From Pyxidicoccus sp. MSG2 (GTDB lineage: Bacteria > Myxococcota > Myxococcia > Myxococcales > Myxococcaceae), in assembly GCF_026626705.1 (NCBI RefSeq), contig NZ_JAPNKC010000001.1, forward strand, positions 2,232,001 to 2,296,000: a stretch of DNA of 64,000 nucleotides, in the 5' to 3' direction. Shown piece by piece: positions 37,939-45,061 of the stretch. How positions within the stretch are numbered: position 1 is the stretch's first letter; the number at the start of each line of letters is the position of its first letter. Below the pieces are notes generated by a model. The model saw nothing but the letters and a program-made list of their open reading frames with translations, was not told where the DNA came from and did no database searches. The translations under genes were made by a program, and so were the position numbers.

Positions 37939-38841
37939 TCAGCGGCGGCGGCGCGCGGGCACCTTGGGCCGGCGGAGGTCCTCCTCCTTCGTCGGCAGCT
38001 TCGGCCCCGAAGCGAGGTCGAACTCGTAGGTGCCGCCGAGCAGGACTCTGAACTGGTAGATCTCACTCAACTCCGGCGTCACCGCCACGCCCGCGACGGC
38101 CTCCAGTACCAGGCCGGGGAAGGCCTCGTGGCGCAGCACGGGGATGATTTCCACCTGCGTGGCGTTGTCGCGCCACACCGGCGTAATCACATCCTCGAAG
38201 TAGATGCGGCTGACCACCTCCAGCCCCAGCATGGTGAACTTGTCGAGGTTGTACGTGCCGGCCAGCGATACCTGCACCGCGTCCGGGACGTCGAAGTCGG
38301 GCTGCGGGTCCCTGTCCCGCGTGCCCTGGTGGAAGTAGCCGCCGTTGAGCATGAAGCGCAGGTCCTTCGTCGCGCGGAACTCGCCGATGAGGGTGCCCTC
38401 CCAGTCCCAGGTGCCGTCCGACAGGCTGGGGATGATGCCGTCCTCGTCGCTGGGGCCCGTGGGCAGCGTGACGCGCCCGTAGACGCCCAGCGCCACCTTC
38501 GGCGTCTTCAGGAAGGACCACTGCAACCCCACGGGGATGTCACCGAAGGCGAGCTCGAACTCGTCCTCTCCCGGGAGGCCCAGCGCGAGCAGCTCCAGGT
38601 AGAGGTTGACCTCCAGGTTGTCGAGGATGCCGAAGCGCAAGCTCGGCGAGATCTGCTGGTAGGGCTGCGACTCTTCGAAGTCGAGCGCGAAGAAGCCCTG
38701 GTACCGCAGGCCCAGCTCCAGGTTGTCGCTCCGGGTGGTCTCCGCGGTGCGAGTGATGATGGCGCGATAGGGCCGGGCCTGGGCACGAGGAGCCACGAGA
38801 CACACGGCGGCGAGGACGAAGACGAGCAGTCGGGTGTGCAT
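37939..38841 (-). CDS. Predicted outer-membrane beta-barrel protein
   Basis: 300 aa with a signal peptide (LLVFVLAAVCLVAPRAQA|RP). The mature part shows alternating amphipathic strands with aromatic girdles (NLELGLRYQGFFAL, LEVNLYLELLALGL, VALGVYGRVTLPTG, KFTMLGLEVVSRIYF), the pattern of a small porin or meta-pathway/transporter-type barrel. The last 25 residues are charged and arginine-rich, not the usual C-terminal aromatic of a BAM substrate, so a periplasmic tail or another topology is possible. It lies 99 bases downstream of the efflux genes on the same strand and might be their outer-membrane partner, but it lacks the helical pattern of TolC. Confidence 0.7.
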   Translation of the reverse strand: MHTRLLVFVLAAVCLVAPRAQARPYRAIITRTAETTRSDNLELGLRYQGFFALDFEESQPYQQISPSLRFGILDNLEVNLYLELLALGLPGEDEFELAFGDIPVGLQWSFLKTPKVALGVYGRVTLPTGPSDEDGIIPSLSDGTWDWEGTLIGEFRATKDLRFMLNGGYFHQGTRDRDPQPDFDVPDAVQVSLAGTYNLDKFTMLGLEVVSRIYFEDVITPVWRDNATQVEIIPVLRHEAFPGLVLEAVAGVAVTPELSEIYQFRVLLGGTYEFDLASGPKLPTKEEDLRRPKVPARRRR

Positions 38842-38940
38842 GCCGACGGACGCTAGCGCGCGTCACCGCGCCGGAGCACCGCGCTCCGGCGCCCAACCGA
38901 CTGGGCCCTGCACTTCTGCAACACCGGCGGAACGCGCCAC

Positions 38941-40182
38941 TCAGTTGCGTGTGTGCACCGTCACGTGGGCGGACAGGCCCGCACGCAGGGTGAGTCCTTC
39001 CGGCGGGTGGCTCCAGGCGATGCGCACGGGCACGCGCTGCACCACCTTCACGAAGTTGCCCGAGGCATTGTCCGGCGGCAGCAGCGAGAAGCGCGCGCCG
39101 GTGCCACCCGACAGGCTCTCCACGCGGCCCTCCAGCGTCTTGCCGGAGTACGCGTCCACCTCCACCTCCACCACCTGGCCCGGCTTCATGTCGCCCACCT
39201 GGGTCTCCTTGAAGTTGGCCACCACGTACGTCTGCGTGGGCACCAGCTCCGCCACCAGCTGGCCGGCGCCGAGGAACTGTCCTTCATGGACGGAGAGCCG
39301 CGACACCTGCCCGTCCGAGGGCGCGAGCACGCGGGTGTAGTCCAGCCGCAGCTTCGCCTGCTCCAGCGTCGCCTCGGCCGCCTTCACCCGGGCATGGGCG
39401 AGCGCCGCGCTGGCCTGCGCAGTGGCAATCTTCGAGTCGATGGGCGCGCTCTGGTCGAGCTGCCCCTGGGCCTCGGCCACCTTGCCCTGGGCCATGCGGC
39501 GGCTCTCCTCGGCGGCGGTGAGCTGCGCGCGCGCACCCTCCACCGCGGCCTTCGCGGTGTCGGAGCCTGCCTGGGCGTCGTCCAGCGACTGCTGCGCCAC
39601 CACGTTCTGCTCGCGCAGCGTCTTCGCGCGCTGCAAATCCAGCTCGGCCTTGCGCGCCTGGGCCTCCGCGCGGCTGAGGGCCGCCCGGGCCGCGGCCACC
39701 TGGGCCTCGGCGCCGCCCGCCGCCGCCGCGCTGGTGGACATCTGGGCGCGCGCCGTGGAGAAGCCGCCCCTGGCGCCCGCCGTCGTCACCGCCACCTGCG
39801 CATCCGCCGAGTCCGCCTGGGCGCGCGCGGACTCCAGCTCCGCCTCCGCCTGCTTGACCTGGGCGGCGTACTCGCGAGCGTCCAACTCCACGAGCACGTC
39901 ACCCTTGTGCACCACCGTGTTGTCCGCCACCGCCACGCGCAGCACGGGGCCGGACACACGCACGGCCAGCGGCACCACGTCCGCCTCCACCTGCGCGTCG
40001 TCGGTGGCCTCCTGGCCGGCGGTGAGGACCTTGAACCCACCGATGAGCAGCAGCACCGCCGTCACGACGCCAGCGAGGATGAGGTAGGCGCGCTTGCCGC
40101 TCCGGCGCGGGGCCGGCGGGGCCTTGGGCGGACTCTCGGGAGTGACGAGCTGGGGAGCCGAGGAAGGAGTCGACATCTTCAT
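38941..40182 (-). CDS. Membrane fusion protein of an EmrAB-type efflux pump
   Basis: 413 aa HlyD/EmrA-family periplasmic adaptor. Residues 30-50 are the single TM anchor (AYLILAGVVTAVLLLIGGF). A lipoyl-like half follows (DDAQVEADVVPLAVRVSG), then a very long alanine/glutamine-rich coiled-coil hairpin (about 90-260). The returning lipoyl half (LDYTRVLAPSDGQVSRL) and beta-barrel domain (TYVVANFKETQVGDMKPGQ) complete the classic EmrA signature. The ATG overlaps the stop of the transporter gene by four bases, with GGAG just upstream, so pump and adaptor are translationally coupled. It bridges the inner-membrane MFS pump to an outer-membrane channel. Confidence 0.92.
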   Translation of the reverse strand: MKMSTPSSAPQLVTPESPPKAPPAPRRSGKRAYLILAGVVTAVLLLIGGFKVLTAGQEATDDAQVEADVVPLAVRVSGPVLRVAVADNTVVHKGDVLVELDAREYAAQVKQAEAELESARAQADSADAQVAVTTAGARGGFSTARAQMSTSAAAAGGAEAQVAAARAALSRAEAQARKAELDLQRAKTLREQNVVAQQSLDDAQAGSDTAKAAVEGARAQLTAAEESRRMAQGKVAEAQGQLDQSAPIDSKIATAQASAALAHARVKAAEATLEQAKLRLDYTRVLAPSDGQVSRLSVHEGQFLGAGQLVAELVPTQTYVVANFKETQVGDMKPGQVVEVEVDAYSGKTLEGRVESLSGGTGARFSLLPPDNASGNFVKVVQRVPVRIAWSHPPEGLTLRAGLSAHVTVHTRN

Positions 40183-41810
40183 ATCTCCACGTCGATGTGC
40201 GGCTTCTCACCGGAAGCCGGGCCACCCTTGGGGGCCTTGAGTAGGAAAACCAGGGGCAGCACCACCACGAAGAGCAGCGCCGCCAGCACGAAGAGCTTGT
40301 CGAAGGCGAGCACCGCCGCCTGCCGCGCGACGGTGCCGGCCATCATGCGGAGCCCCAGCGCCTGGGCGCTCAGTGCGTCCATGCCCGTGCCGGCCAGGCC
40401 CTTCTGCATCGCCGCCATCCGGGTGGCCACCTCCAGCCGGTCCGGCGTGAGGTGCGCGGAGACGGCGGCCGTGGCGTGCACGGTGAAGCGGGACAGCAGC
40501 GTCGCGAAGATGGCCAGGCCGATGGAGCCGCCCACCTGCCGCAGCAGGGAGTTGAGGCCGGTGGCATCCGCCATCCGCTCGCGCGGCACCTTCGACAGCG
40601 CCACGGTGGAGAGCGGGACGAACAGCAGGCTGAAGCCCACGCCCTGGAGGGCAATCGCGAAGATGATGTTGTTCGTCCCCGTCTGCAGCGAGAAGTGGCT
40701 CATCTGGAACGCGCCCAGGCCGGTGAGCACCACGCCCGTCAGGATGAGCGCCCGCGGCGGAATGCGCCGGTAGAGGCGCCCGACGATGGGCATCATCACC
40801 ATCATCACCAGCGTGCGCGGCATCAGCGCCAGCCCGGACTGGGTGGCGGTGAAGCCCAGCAGCTCCTGCATGAACAGCGGCAGCAGGAACATGCTTGCCA
40901 TGAGGATGGAGAACACCAGCGCGTTGAACACCGTGCCCGAGGCGAACACCGGGTCCTTGAACAGCCGCAGGTTGACGGCGGGCACCTCCGCGGTCAGCTC
41001 CCGGATGACGAAGGCCGCCAGGCAGGTGAGGGACACCAGGGTGCACGCGGTGATGACGCCGGACTCGAACCAGTCATGGCTCTGCCCTTCCTCCAGGAGG
41101 TACTGGAGCGAGGCCAGCCCCACGCACAGCAGGATGATGCCGGCCCAGTCCATGTGCTTGCGCTGACGCTCGGCCTCGGCGCGCGCGAAGGTCCGCAGCT
41201 CCTCGTCCTCCTGGACGAAGCGCGCCACCATGAAGAATCCAAGGATTCCCACCGGGATGTTGATGAAGAAGATCCAGGACCAGTGGAGGTTGTCGACGAT
41301 GAGGCCGCCCAGCGTGGGACCGATGGCCGGGCCCACCATGACGGCCATGGCGAACAGCGCCATCGCAGTGCCCTGCTCCTCGGGAGGGAAGGTCTGCCGG
41401 AGGATGGCCTGCTCGGTGGGCTGGAGCGCTCCTGCGCCCAGGCCCTGGACGAAGCGGAAGAGGACCAGCGAGGGCAGGTTCCACGCGAGGCCGCAAAGGA
41501 ACGAGCCCACGACGAACAGCAGCAGGCACCCCAGGTACACGCGCTTCTGACCGAAGAGGCGTCCGAGGAAGCCCGTCAGCGGCATCACCATCACCGTGGC
41601 GATGACGAAGCCCGTCGTCGTCCAGGTGATTTCCTGCACCGTGGCGCCCACCGAGCCACGCAATTGGGGCATGGCCACGTTGACGATGGACGAGTCGATG
41701 GCGCCCATCAGCGTGCCGAACGTCACCGACAGCGTGACGAGCCACTTGTTCGTCACCTTGCGCGGAACCGGGACGGCCACCGGAGGATTGAGGGCGATGG
41801 TGGAAGCCAT
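40179..41810 (-). CDS. DHA2-family MFS drug exporter (EmrB-type)
   Basis: 543 aa with 14 hydrophobic helices. Characteristic segments: GTLMGAIDSSIVNVAMPQL (TM1), VMPLTGFLGRLFGQKRVYL (loop 2-3), RFVQGLGAGALQPTEQAIL (motif C region), and WSWIFFINIPVGI. It is a proton-driven multidrug exporter in the inner membrane. The start is the ATG at 41810, with GGAGG nine bases upstream; an in-frame GTG six codons earlier overlaps that ribosome binding site. Four bases after the tetR stop and four-base overlap with the adaptor gene make a tetR-pump-adaptor operon. The inducing or exported compound is unknown; the upstream regulator probably senses it. Confidence 0.94.
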   Translation of the reverse strand: MASTIALNPPVAVPVPRKVTNKWLVTLSVTFGTLMGAIDSSIVNVAMPQLRGSVGATVQEITWTTTGFVIATVMVMPLTGFLGRLFGQKRVYLGCLLLFVVGSFLCGLAWNLPSLVLFRFVQGLGAGALQPTEQAILRQTFPPEEQGTAMALFAMAVMVGPAIGPTLGGLIVDNLHWSWIFFINIPVGILGFFMVARFVQEDEELRTFARAEAERQRKHMDWAGIILLCVGLASLQYLLEEGQSHDWFESGVITACTLVSLTCLAAFVIRELTAEVPAVNLRLFKDPVFASGTVFNALVFSILMASMFLLPLFMQELLGFTATQSGLALMPRTLVMMVMMPIVGRLYRRIPPRALILTGVVLTGLGAFQMSHFSLQTGTNNIIFAIALQGVGFSLLFVPLSTVALSKVPRERMADATGLNSLLRQVGGSIGLAIFATLLSRFTVHATAAVSAHLTPDRLEVATRMAAMQKGLAGTGMDALSAQALGLRMMAGTVARQAAVLAFDKLFVLAALLFVVVLPLVFLLKAPKGGPASGEKPHIDVEI

Positions 41811-41814
41811 GGCG

Positions 41815-42444
41815 TCAGACCTCCACACCCTTCAGGAAGACGCGCGACAGCTCCTCCAGGCTCCTCTTCATGCCACCACCGCCCTGGCTGTCCCCGAGTT
41901 CCTGATGGAAGACGGCGCTCAGCATGCCCATCAGCAGCGTGGGGTAGAGCGCCTGGCCCTCGGGGCGCACCTGCCCGGCGCGCACGCCGCGGCTGACGAG
42001 CGTCTCCAGTCGCTTGTGCAGCTCGGCCCGTGACGGGCTCTGGCCGTGTTTCTTCTGGACCAGTTCCTCCGACTGCATGAGGACGCGAAGGAAGCCGCCG
42101 TGCTCGGCGACATGGTCCGCCAGCGCGGCGAGAAAGGTGGCGAGCTGCTCGCGGAAGGGGCGTCCCTGAGACTCGGCGAGCGCGGCGTCCAGCCGCTTCA
42201 GCAGCGCCTCGCGGCGGCGCTTCAGCAGCGCGTCCAACAGCGCGGCGCGGTCGTCGAAGTGGTTGTAGAGCGTGCCCACGGACACGCCCGCCCGCTCGGC
42301 GATGGTCTCCATGCGCGCCGCGGTCAGTCCCTGCTCAGCGAACACCTCCGCCGCGGCCACCAGGATGGCGTCGGCGGTGGCCTCTTTCAGCCGGGAGCGG
42401 AGATTCTGAGCCGGCTTTCTACTTTTTGAATCTCGATTCAGCAT
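41815..42444 (-). CDS. TetR-family repressor of the efflux operon
   Basis: 209 aa. The N-terminal helix-turn-helix is clear (ILVAAAEVFAEQGLTAARMETIAERAGVSVGTLYNHF, given as residues about 27-63 on the protein). The ligand-binding part is helical and ends near the stop. The gene precedes the pump genes by four bases on the same strand, so it is co-transcribed with its likely targets. The ATG at 42444 lies inside an operator-like repeat and three bases past a probable transcription start, so the mRNA may be leaderless. Repression relieved by a ligand of the pump is the standard model and is inferred here. Confidence 0.9.
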   Translation of the reverse strand: MLNRDSKSRKPAQNLRSRLKEATADAILVAAAEVFAEQGLTAARMETIAERAGVSVGTLYNHFDDRAALLDALLKRRREALLKRLDAALAESQGRPFREQLATFLAALADHVAEHGGFLRVLMQSEELVQKKHGQSPSRAELHKRLETLVSRGVRAGQVRPEGQALYPTLLMGMLSAVFHQELGDSQGGGGMKRSLEELSRVFLKGVEV

Positions 42445-42451
42445 CTGAATC
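42427..42451 (-). promoter_or_regulatory. Putative TetR operator, three half-sites over the start codon
   Basis: Reading the plus strand: TGAATC (42427), GATTCAG (42435-42441), CTGAATC (42445-42451). They form two overlapping inverted repeats, TGAATC-TC-GATTCA and GATTCAG-CAT-CTGAATC, the latter centred on the tetR start codon. The first base after the second repeat borders the -10 box. Its position would block initiation of transcription. Confidence 0.6.
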
Positions 42452-42452
42452 C

Positions 42453-42480
42453 TATTTACAGCATGGGGCGGCGGCGTCAA
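42453..42480 (-). promoter_or_regulatory. Sigma-70-type promoter of the tetR-efflux operon
   Basis: On the minus strand TTGACG (42480-42475), 16-base spacer, TAAATA (42458-42453). Start of transcription is expected near 42446, two or three bases before the ATG at 42444. It directly abuts the operator candidate. Confidence 0.6.
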
Positions 42481-42654
42481 TCCGCACGGGTGGTACGTGC
42501 CGGCAGCCGGACGACGCGGCCGCCTGGGCTCCAGGCAGGCAGCCGGGGATTCCGCTCACGACCAGGGTGAACCCTGGCTGGAACGGGCGTGCCCGGGGTG
42601 CCAAGACGCGACAAGCCCGTACACCCGGGCGGCCTTCCCGGGCGGTCGCCCCGT

Positions 42655-42724
42655 GGAAGGAACGTTCCTTCCGCCGCCACTCCTGGCCGGGGGGCGGCCA
42701 ACCCACGGAATGAACGTTCCTTCC
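42655..42724. repeat. Pair of GGAAGGAACGTTCCTTCC palindromes
   Basis: An 18-bp perfect palindrome (GGAAGGAACGTTCCTTCC) lies at 42655-42672. A second copy with one mismatch (GGAATGAACGTTCCTTCC) lies at 42707-42724, with 52 bases between starts, about five helical turns. This is operator-like spacing. They lie about 200-270 bases upstream of the tetR promoter and do not resemble the TetR half-site, so a different regulator is implied. Confidence 0.55.
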
Positions 42725-42783
42725 GCTGGAGCTCGGTCGGCAAAACGGCCCTCGCCCGCAAAGACAGACGTGGCGCGACGCGA

Positions 42784-42820
42784 CAAAAAGAAAGGCCCGG
42801 GCTCACGAAGAGTCCGGGCC
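42784..42820 (-). terminator. Intrinsic terminator of the six-cysteine lipoprotein pair
   Basis: On the minus strand a stem GGCCCGG/CCGGGCC with one mismatch and CTC/GAG extension, TTCGT loop, then TTTCTTTTT. It lies 21 bases past the 42842 stop and is the best rho-independent terminator in the window. Confidence 0.85.
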
Positions 42821-42841
42821 TCCTGTCTTCAGCGAGACGAC

Positions 42842-43186
42842 CTACGGGTGCGAGTTGCTGCTCCAGCAGGTTTTGTACGCGTCATAGCCGCAGAAGTTGT
42901 TCGCGTAGGCGTTGCACTGCCCGTACGCGACGGACTGGAGGGCCCACATCCACTCGCTGGAGCTGCGGCACTTCCACGAACAGGTGCGGCCGCCGTTGTC
43001 CCAGCCGGCACAGTTGGCGGTCCACAGCGCGTTGACCTCGCCCTCGACGCGGTCGCGCGTCAGGACGGCCGACGAGGGGTCGGGGAGCTCGGTGGAAGGC
43101 TGCGCCGTCTCTTCCGTGCCCTCGGGAGCACCGCCGCAGGCGGAGAGGAGGACCGCGGACACCAGGCCCAGGATGACGTGCCTCAT
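42842..43186 (-). CDS. Six-cysteine small lipoprotein (paralogue 1)
   Basis: 114 aa. Lipoprotein signal ending in LLSAC, a threonine/glutamate/proline linker, and a C-terminal cysteine module: CAGWDNG, CSWKC, YGQC, CGYD, CW. The module matches the next gene's module cysteine for cysteine. The ATG shares its first base with the previous gene's TGA (TGATG), so the two are coupled; GGAG is nine bases upstream. Mature protein would be about 95 residues on the periplasmic or surface face, held by disulphides. No similarity to a known toxin or enzyme is evident; a secreted or surface signal, inhibitor or binding protein is possible. Confidence 0.78.
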   Translation of the reverse strand: MRHVILGLVSAVLLSACGGAPEGTEETAQPSTELPDPSSAVLTRDRVEGEVNALWTANCAGWDNGGRTCSWKCRSSSEWMWALQSVAYGQCNAYANNFCGYDAYKTCWSSNSHP

Positions 43187-43473
43187 CACGGGATGCTCCA
43201 GCAGACGCTGTACGGCTCGCGGCCGCAGTCACGCACCGCGACGTCGTGGCACTGGCCCCAGGCCACGTCGTTGTAGCCGTACCAGTGGCGGAAGTCGTTC
43301 GCGGTGCACTTGAACGTGCAGTGACGCGCGCCGTTGTCGTAGCCCTCGCAGATGCCCTGCTCCGTCTCGCCGACCGGCGTCTCGGTGTCCGCCGGCATTT
43401 CCTCGGGCGCGCCGCCGCAGGCAGCCAGGAGGCCGCCCAGCGACAGACTGATGATCAAGGTCCTCATTTTCAC
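43186..43473 (-). CDS. Six-cysteine small lipoprotein (paralogue 2)
   Basis: 95 aa. Signal ends in LLAAC; the acidic linker is shorter than in the paralogue. Cysteine module: CEGYDNG, CTFKC, WGQC, CGRE, CW. The shared motif is C-x-G-(W/Y)-DNG-x-R-x-C-x-(W/F)-K-C ... (Y/W)-GQC ... CG ... CWS, indicating tandem duplication. The GTG start at 43473 is chosen because GAGG is ten bases upstream; an ATG two codons later is an alternative. It is the first gene of the pair and is read from a promoter in the AT-rich region at 43524-43553. Function unknown. Confidence 0.78.
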   Translation of the reverse strand: MKMRTLIISLSLGGLLAACGGAPEEMPADTETPVGETEQGICEGYDNGARHCTFKCTANDFRHWYGYNDVAWGQCHDVAVRDCGREPYSVCWSIP

Positions 43474-43523
43474 GGGTGTGTTTCCTCGGGGTGTGTGGAC
43501 CGGCCACCGGGCCGGCTATTTCA

Positions 43524-43553
43524 AGATTACCATACTTAAACTCATTTTCTCAA
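43524..43553 (-). promoter_or_regulatory. Promoter candidate for the lipoprotein pair
   Basis: Minus strand TTGAGA (43553-43548), 18-base spacer, TAATCT (43529-43524), about 50 bases before the GTG. It lies in one of the lowest-GC stretches of the window. Confidence 0.5.
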
Positions 43554-43593
43554 TATCCGTGACTGCGACTACATTTATCGACACGTCCGGACT

Positions 43594-43623
43594 TTGACAA
43601 TTCACAGACCGTACGAGTAGACC
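43594..43623 (+). promoter_or_regulatory. Promoter candidate for the di-haem gene
   Basis: A perfect -35 TTGACA at 43594-43599, with a weak -10 TAGACC at 43618-43623 after 18 bases. The leader is about 95 bases. The same TTGACAA read on the other strand is TTGTCAA, so a divergent promoter may share the -35. Confidence 0.4.
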
Positions 43624-43724
43624 AGCCATCCCCGCCGGTCCTCGTCGCCTCTTCGTCGACCCTGGTTACACGCGGCACAGCTCGGGCGACGGCCGTAACT
43701 CCAAACGCACACAGAGGAAGACCC

Positions 43725-44978
43725 ATGAGCCCGAACTGGCATTCGAGCAGTCTCGTCGTGTCTATTGGATGTCTCAGTCTCAGCCTGGCGTGTAGCACCG
43801 GAAGTATGGGTGAAGACCCGGGCTCCGAGGTGGCCGGGCAATCCTCCGCCGTGGTGACGGCCACCTTCGAGAGCGGGCTTCCCGGGCTCACCCCGGCGCA
43901 GCTGGCCCTGTTCCAGGAGGGACGCCTGGCCTTCGAGGAGGAGGAGGATGCCTCGGACGGCCTCGGCCCGGTCTTCAACGGCAACTCGTGCGCGACGTGC
44001 CATGTGCAGGGGGCCATTGGCGGCGCGGGGGAAATCGTGGAGACCCGCTTCGGGAAGAAGAACGCGGACGGCAGCTTCGACCCGCTGGCGCAGAACGGGG
44101 GCTCGCTCATCCAGACCGACGGCATCGGCCAGACGTCGCCCCTGTGCAACTTCACCGGCGAGGTGGTGCCCGCCGCGGCCAACGTCGTCTCGGGCCGGCT
44201 CACCACGCCGCTCTTCGGGCTGGGGCTCGTGGATGCGGTGCCGGACAGCACCTTCCTCAACCTCGCCAGCGTCCAGCGCCAGTACTACCCGAGCACCGCG
44301 GGCCGGGCCAACCTGGTGGACAACCCGCCGCTGGGAAAGAAGACCGTCGGCAAGTTCGGCTGGAAGGCGCAGGTCCCCTCGCTGCTCGTCTTCGCCGCGG
44401 ACGCCTACCTCAACGAGATGGGCATCACCACGTCCATCTTCCCCACGGACAACTGCCCCAATGGAGACTGCGCGCTGCTCGCGAGCTGCGACCCCGTGCC
44501 CGACTCCCAGGGCCCCGAGGACGAGGGTGACGTGGACATGCTGAAGTTCCGTGACTTCATGCAGCTGCACGCCCCGCCGCCCCGGGGCCCCAGCACCCCG
44601 GACTCCATCGACGGCGAGGACCTCTTCTATTGGATTGGCTGCACCGACTGCCACGAGCCGTCGCTGACCACGGGCCCGAACAGCATCGCCGCCCTCAACA
44701 AGAAGTCCTTCTTCCCGTACTCGGACTTCCTCCTGCACGACATGGGCCCCCTCGGGGACGGAATCGTGCAGAACGGGGCCGGGGCCAACGACATCCGCAC
44801 GGCGCCGCTCTGGGGCGCGCGGGTCCGCACGCGCTTCCTCCACGACGGCCGCGCGCACAACGTCCGGGACGCCATCCTCGCCCATGCCGGCCAGGGCAAG
44901 GCCGCGCGCGACCTCTTCGCGAACTACCTCTTCGAGGATGAGCGGGTGGCCATCATCGCCTTCATCAACACCCTGTAG
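43725..44978 (+). CDS. Di-haem oxidoreductase (DHOR/DUF1111-type) lipoprotein
   Basis: 417 aa. Lipoprotein signal (SIGCLSLSLAC). Two haem-c motifs, CATCH at 89-93 and CTDCH at 306-310, and a C-terminal part (ARVRTRFLHDGRAHNVRDAILAHAGQG) typical of the di-haem oxidoreductase family related to MauG and di-haem peroxidases, formerly called thiol oxidoreductases. It would be exported, haem-loaded in the periplasm and anchored to the outer membrane. Its substrate is not evident. The ATG has AGAGGAAG six bases upstream. It is divergent from the six-cysteine lipoproteins. A periplasmic redox enzyme beside disulphide-rich lipoproteins is suggestive but a link is not proven. Confidence 0.9.
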   Translation: MSPNWHSSSLVVSIGCLSLSLACSTGSMGEDPGSEVAGQSSAVVTATFESGLPGLTPAQLALFQEGRLAFEEEEDASDGLGPVFNGNSCATCHVQGAIGGAGEIVETRFGKKNADGSFDPLAQNGGSLIQTDGIGQTSPLCNFTGEVVPAAANVVSGRLTTPLFGLGLVDAVPDSTFLNLASVQRQYYPSTAGRANLVDNPPLGKKTVGKFGWKAQVPSLLVFAADAYLNEMGITTSIFPTDNCPNGDCALLASCDPVPDSQGPEDEGDVDMLKFRDFMQLHAPPPRGPSTPDSIDGEDLFYWIGCTDCHEPSLTTGPNSIAALNKKSFFPYSDFLLHDMGPLGDGIVQNGAGANDIRTAPLWGARVRTRFLHDGRAHNVRDAILAHAGQGKAARDLFANYLFEDERVAIIAFINTL

Positions 44979-44986
44979 GCCGTTCG

Positions 44987-45021
44987 CGCGGAGAGCGCCC
45001 AGAGGCACCATGCTCTCCGCG
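44987..45021. terminator. 10-bp perfect inverted repeat between convergent genes
   Basis: CGCGGAGAGC (44987-44996) and GCTCTCCGCG (45012-45021) with a 15-base loop, just after the di-haem stop. No T-run; probably a two-way GC terminator. Confidence 0.55.
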
Positions 45022-45037
45022 TGTCCCACGCCCCCAC

Positions 45038-45061
45038 CGAGCGCCGTACTACCGGCGCTCG
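45038..45061. terminator. 9-bp hairpin containing the aldo/keto reductase stop in its loop
   Basis: CGAGCGCCG-TACTAC-CGGCGCTCG. The reductase stop codon lies in the six-base loop (45049-45051). Likely a transcription-end or RNA-protection hairpin for the minus-strand gene. Confidence 0.45.

Larger units (their letters stand above)
42452..42841. promoter_or_regulatory. Gene-free region upstream of tetR
   Basis: 390 bases between the lipoprotein stop and the tetR start. Open frames here are short and not in a coding-like composition. Besides the tetR promoter and the lipoprotein terminator it holds two near-identical palindromes (see the next entry). Confidence 0.5.

Noticed and set aside
42452..42800. 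Overlapping short open frames rich in RKERSF-like segments
   Set aside because: The repetition comes from the paired palindromes, not from a protein repeat.
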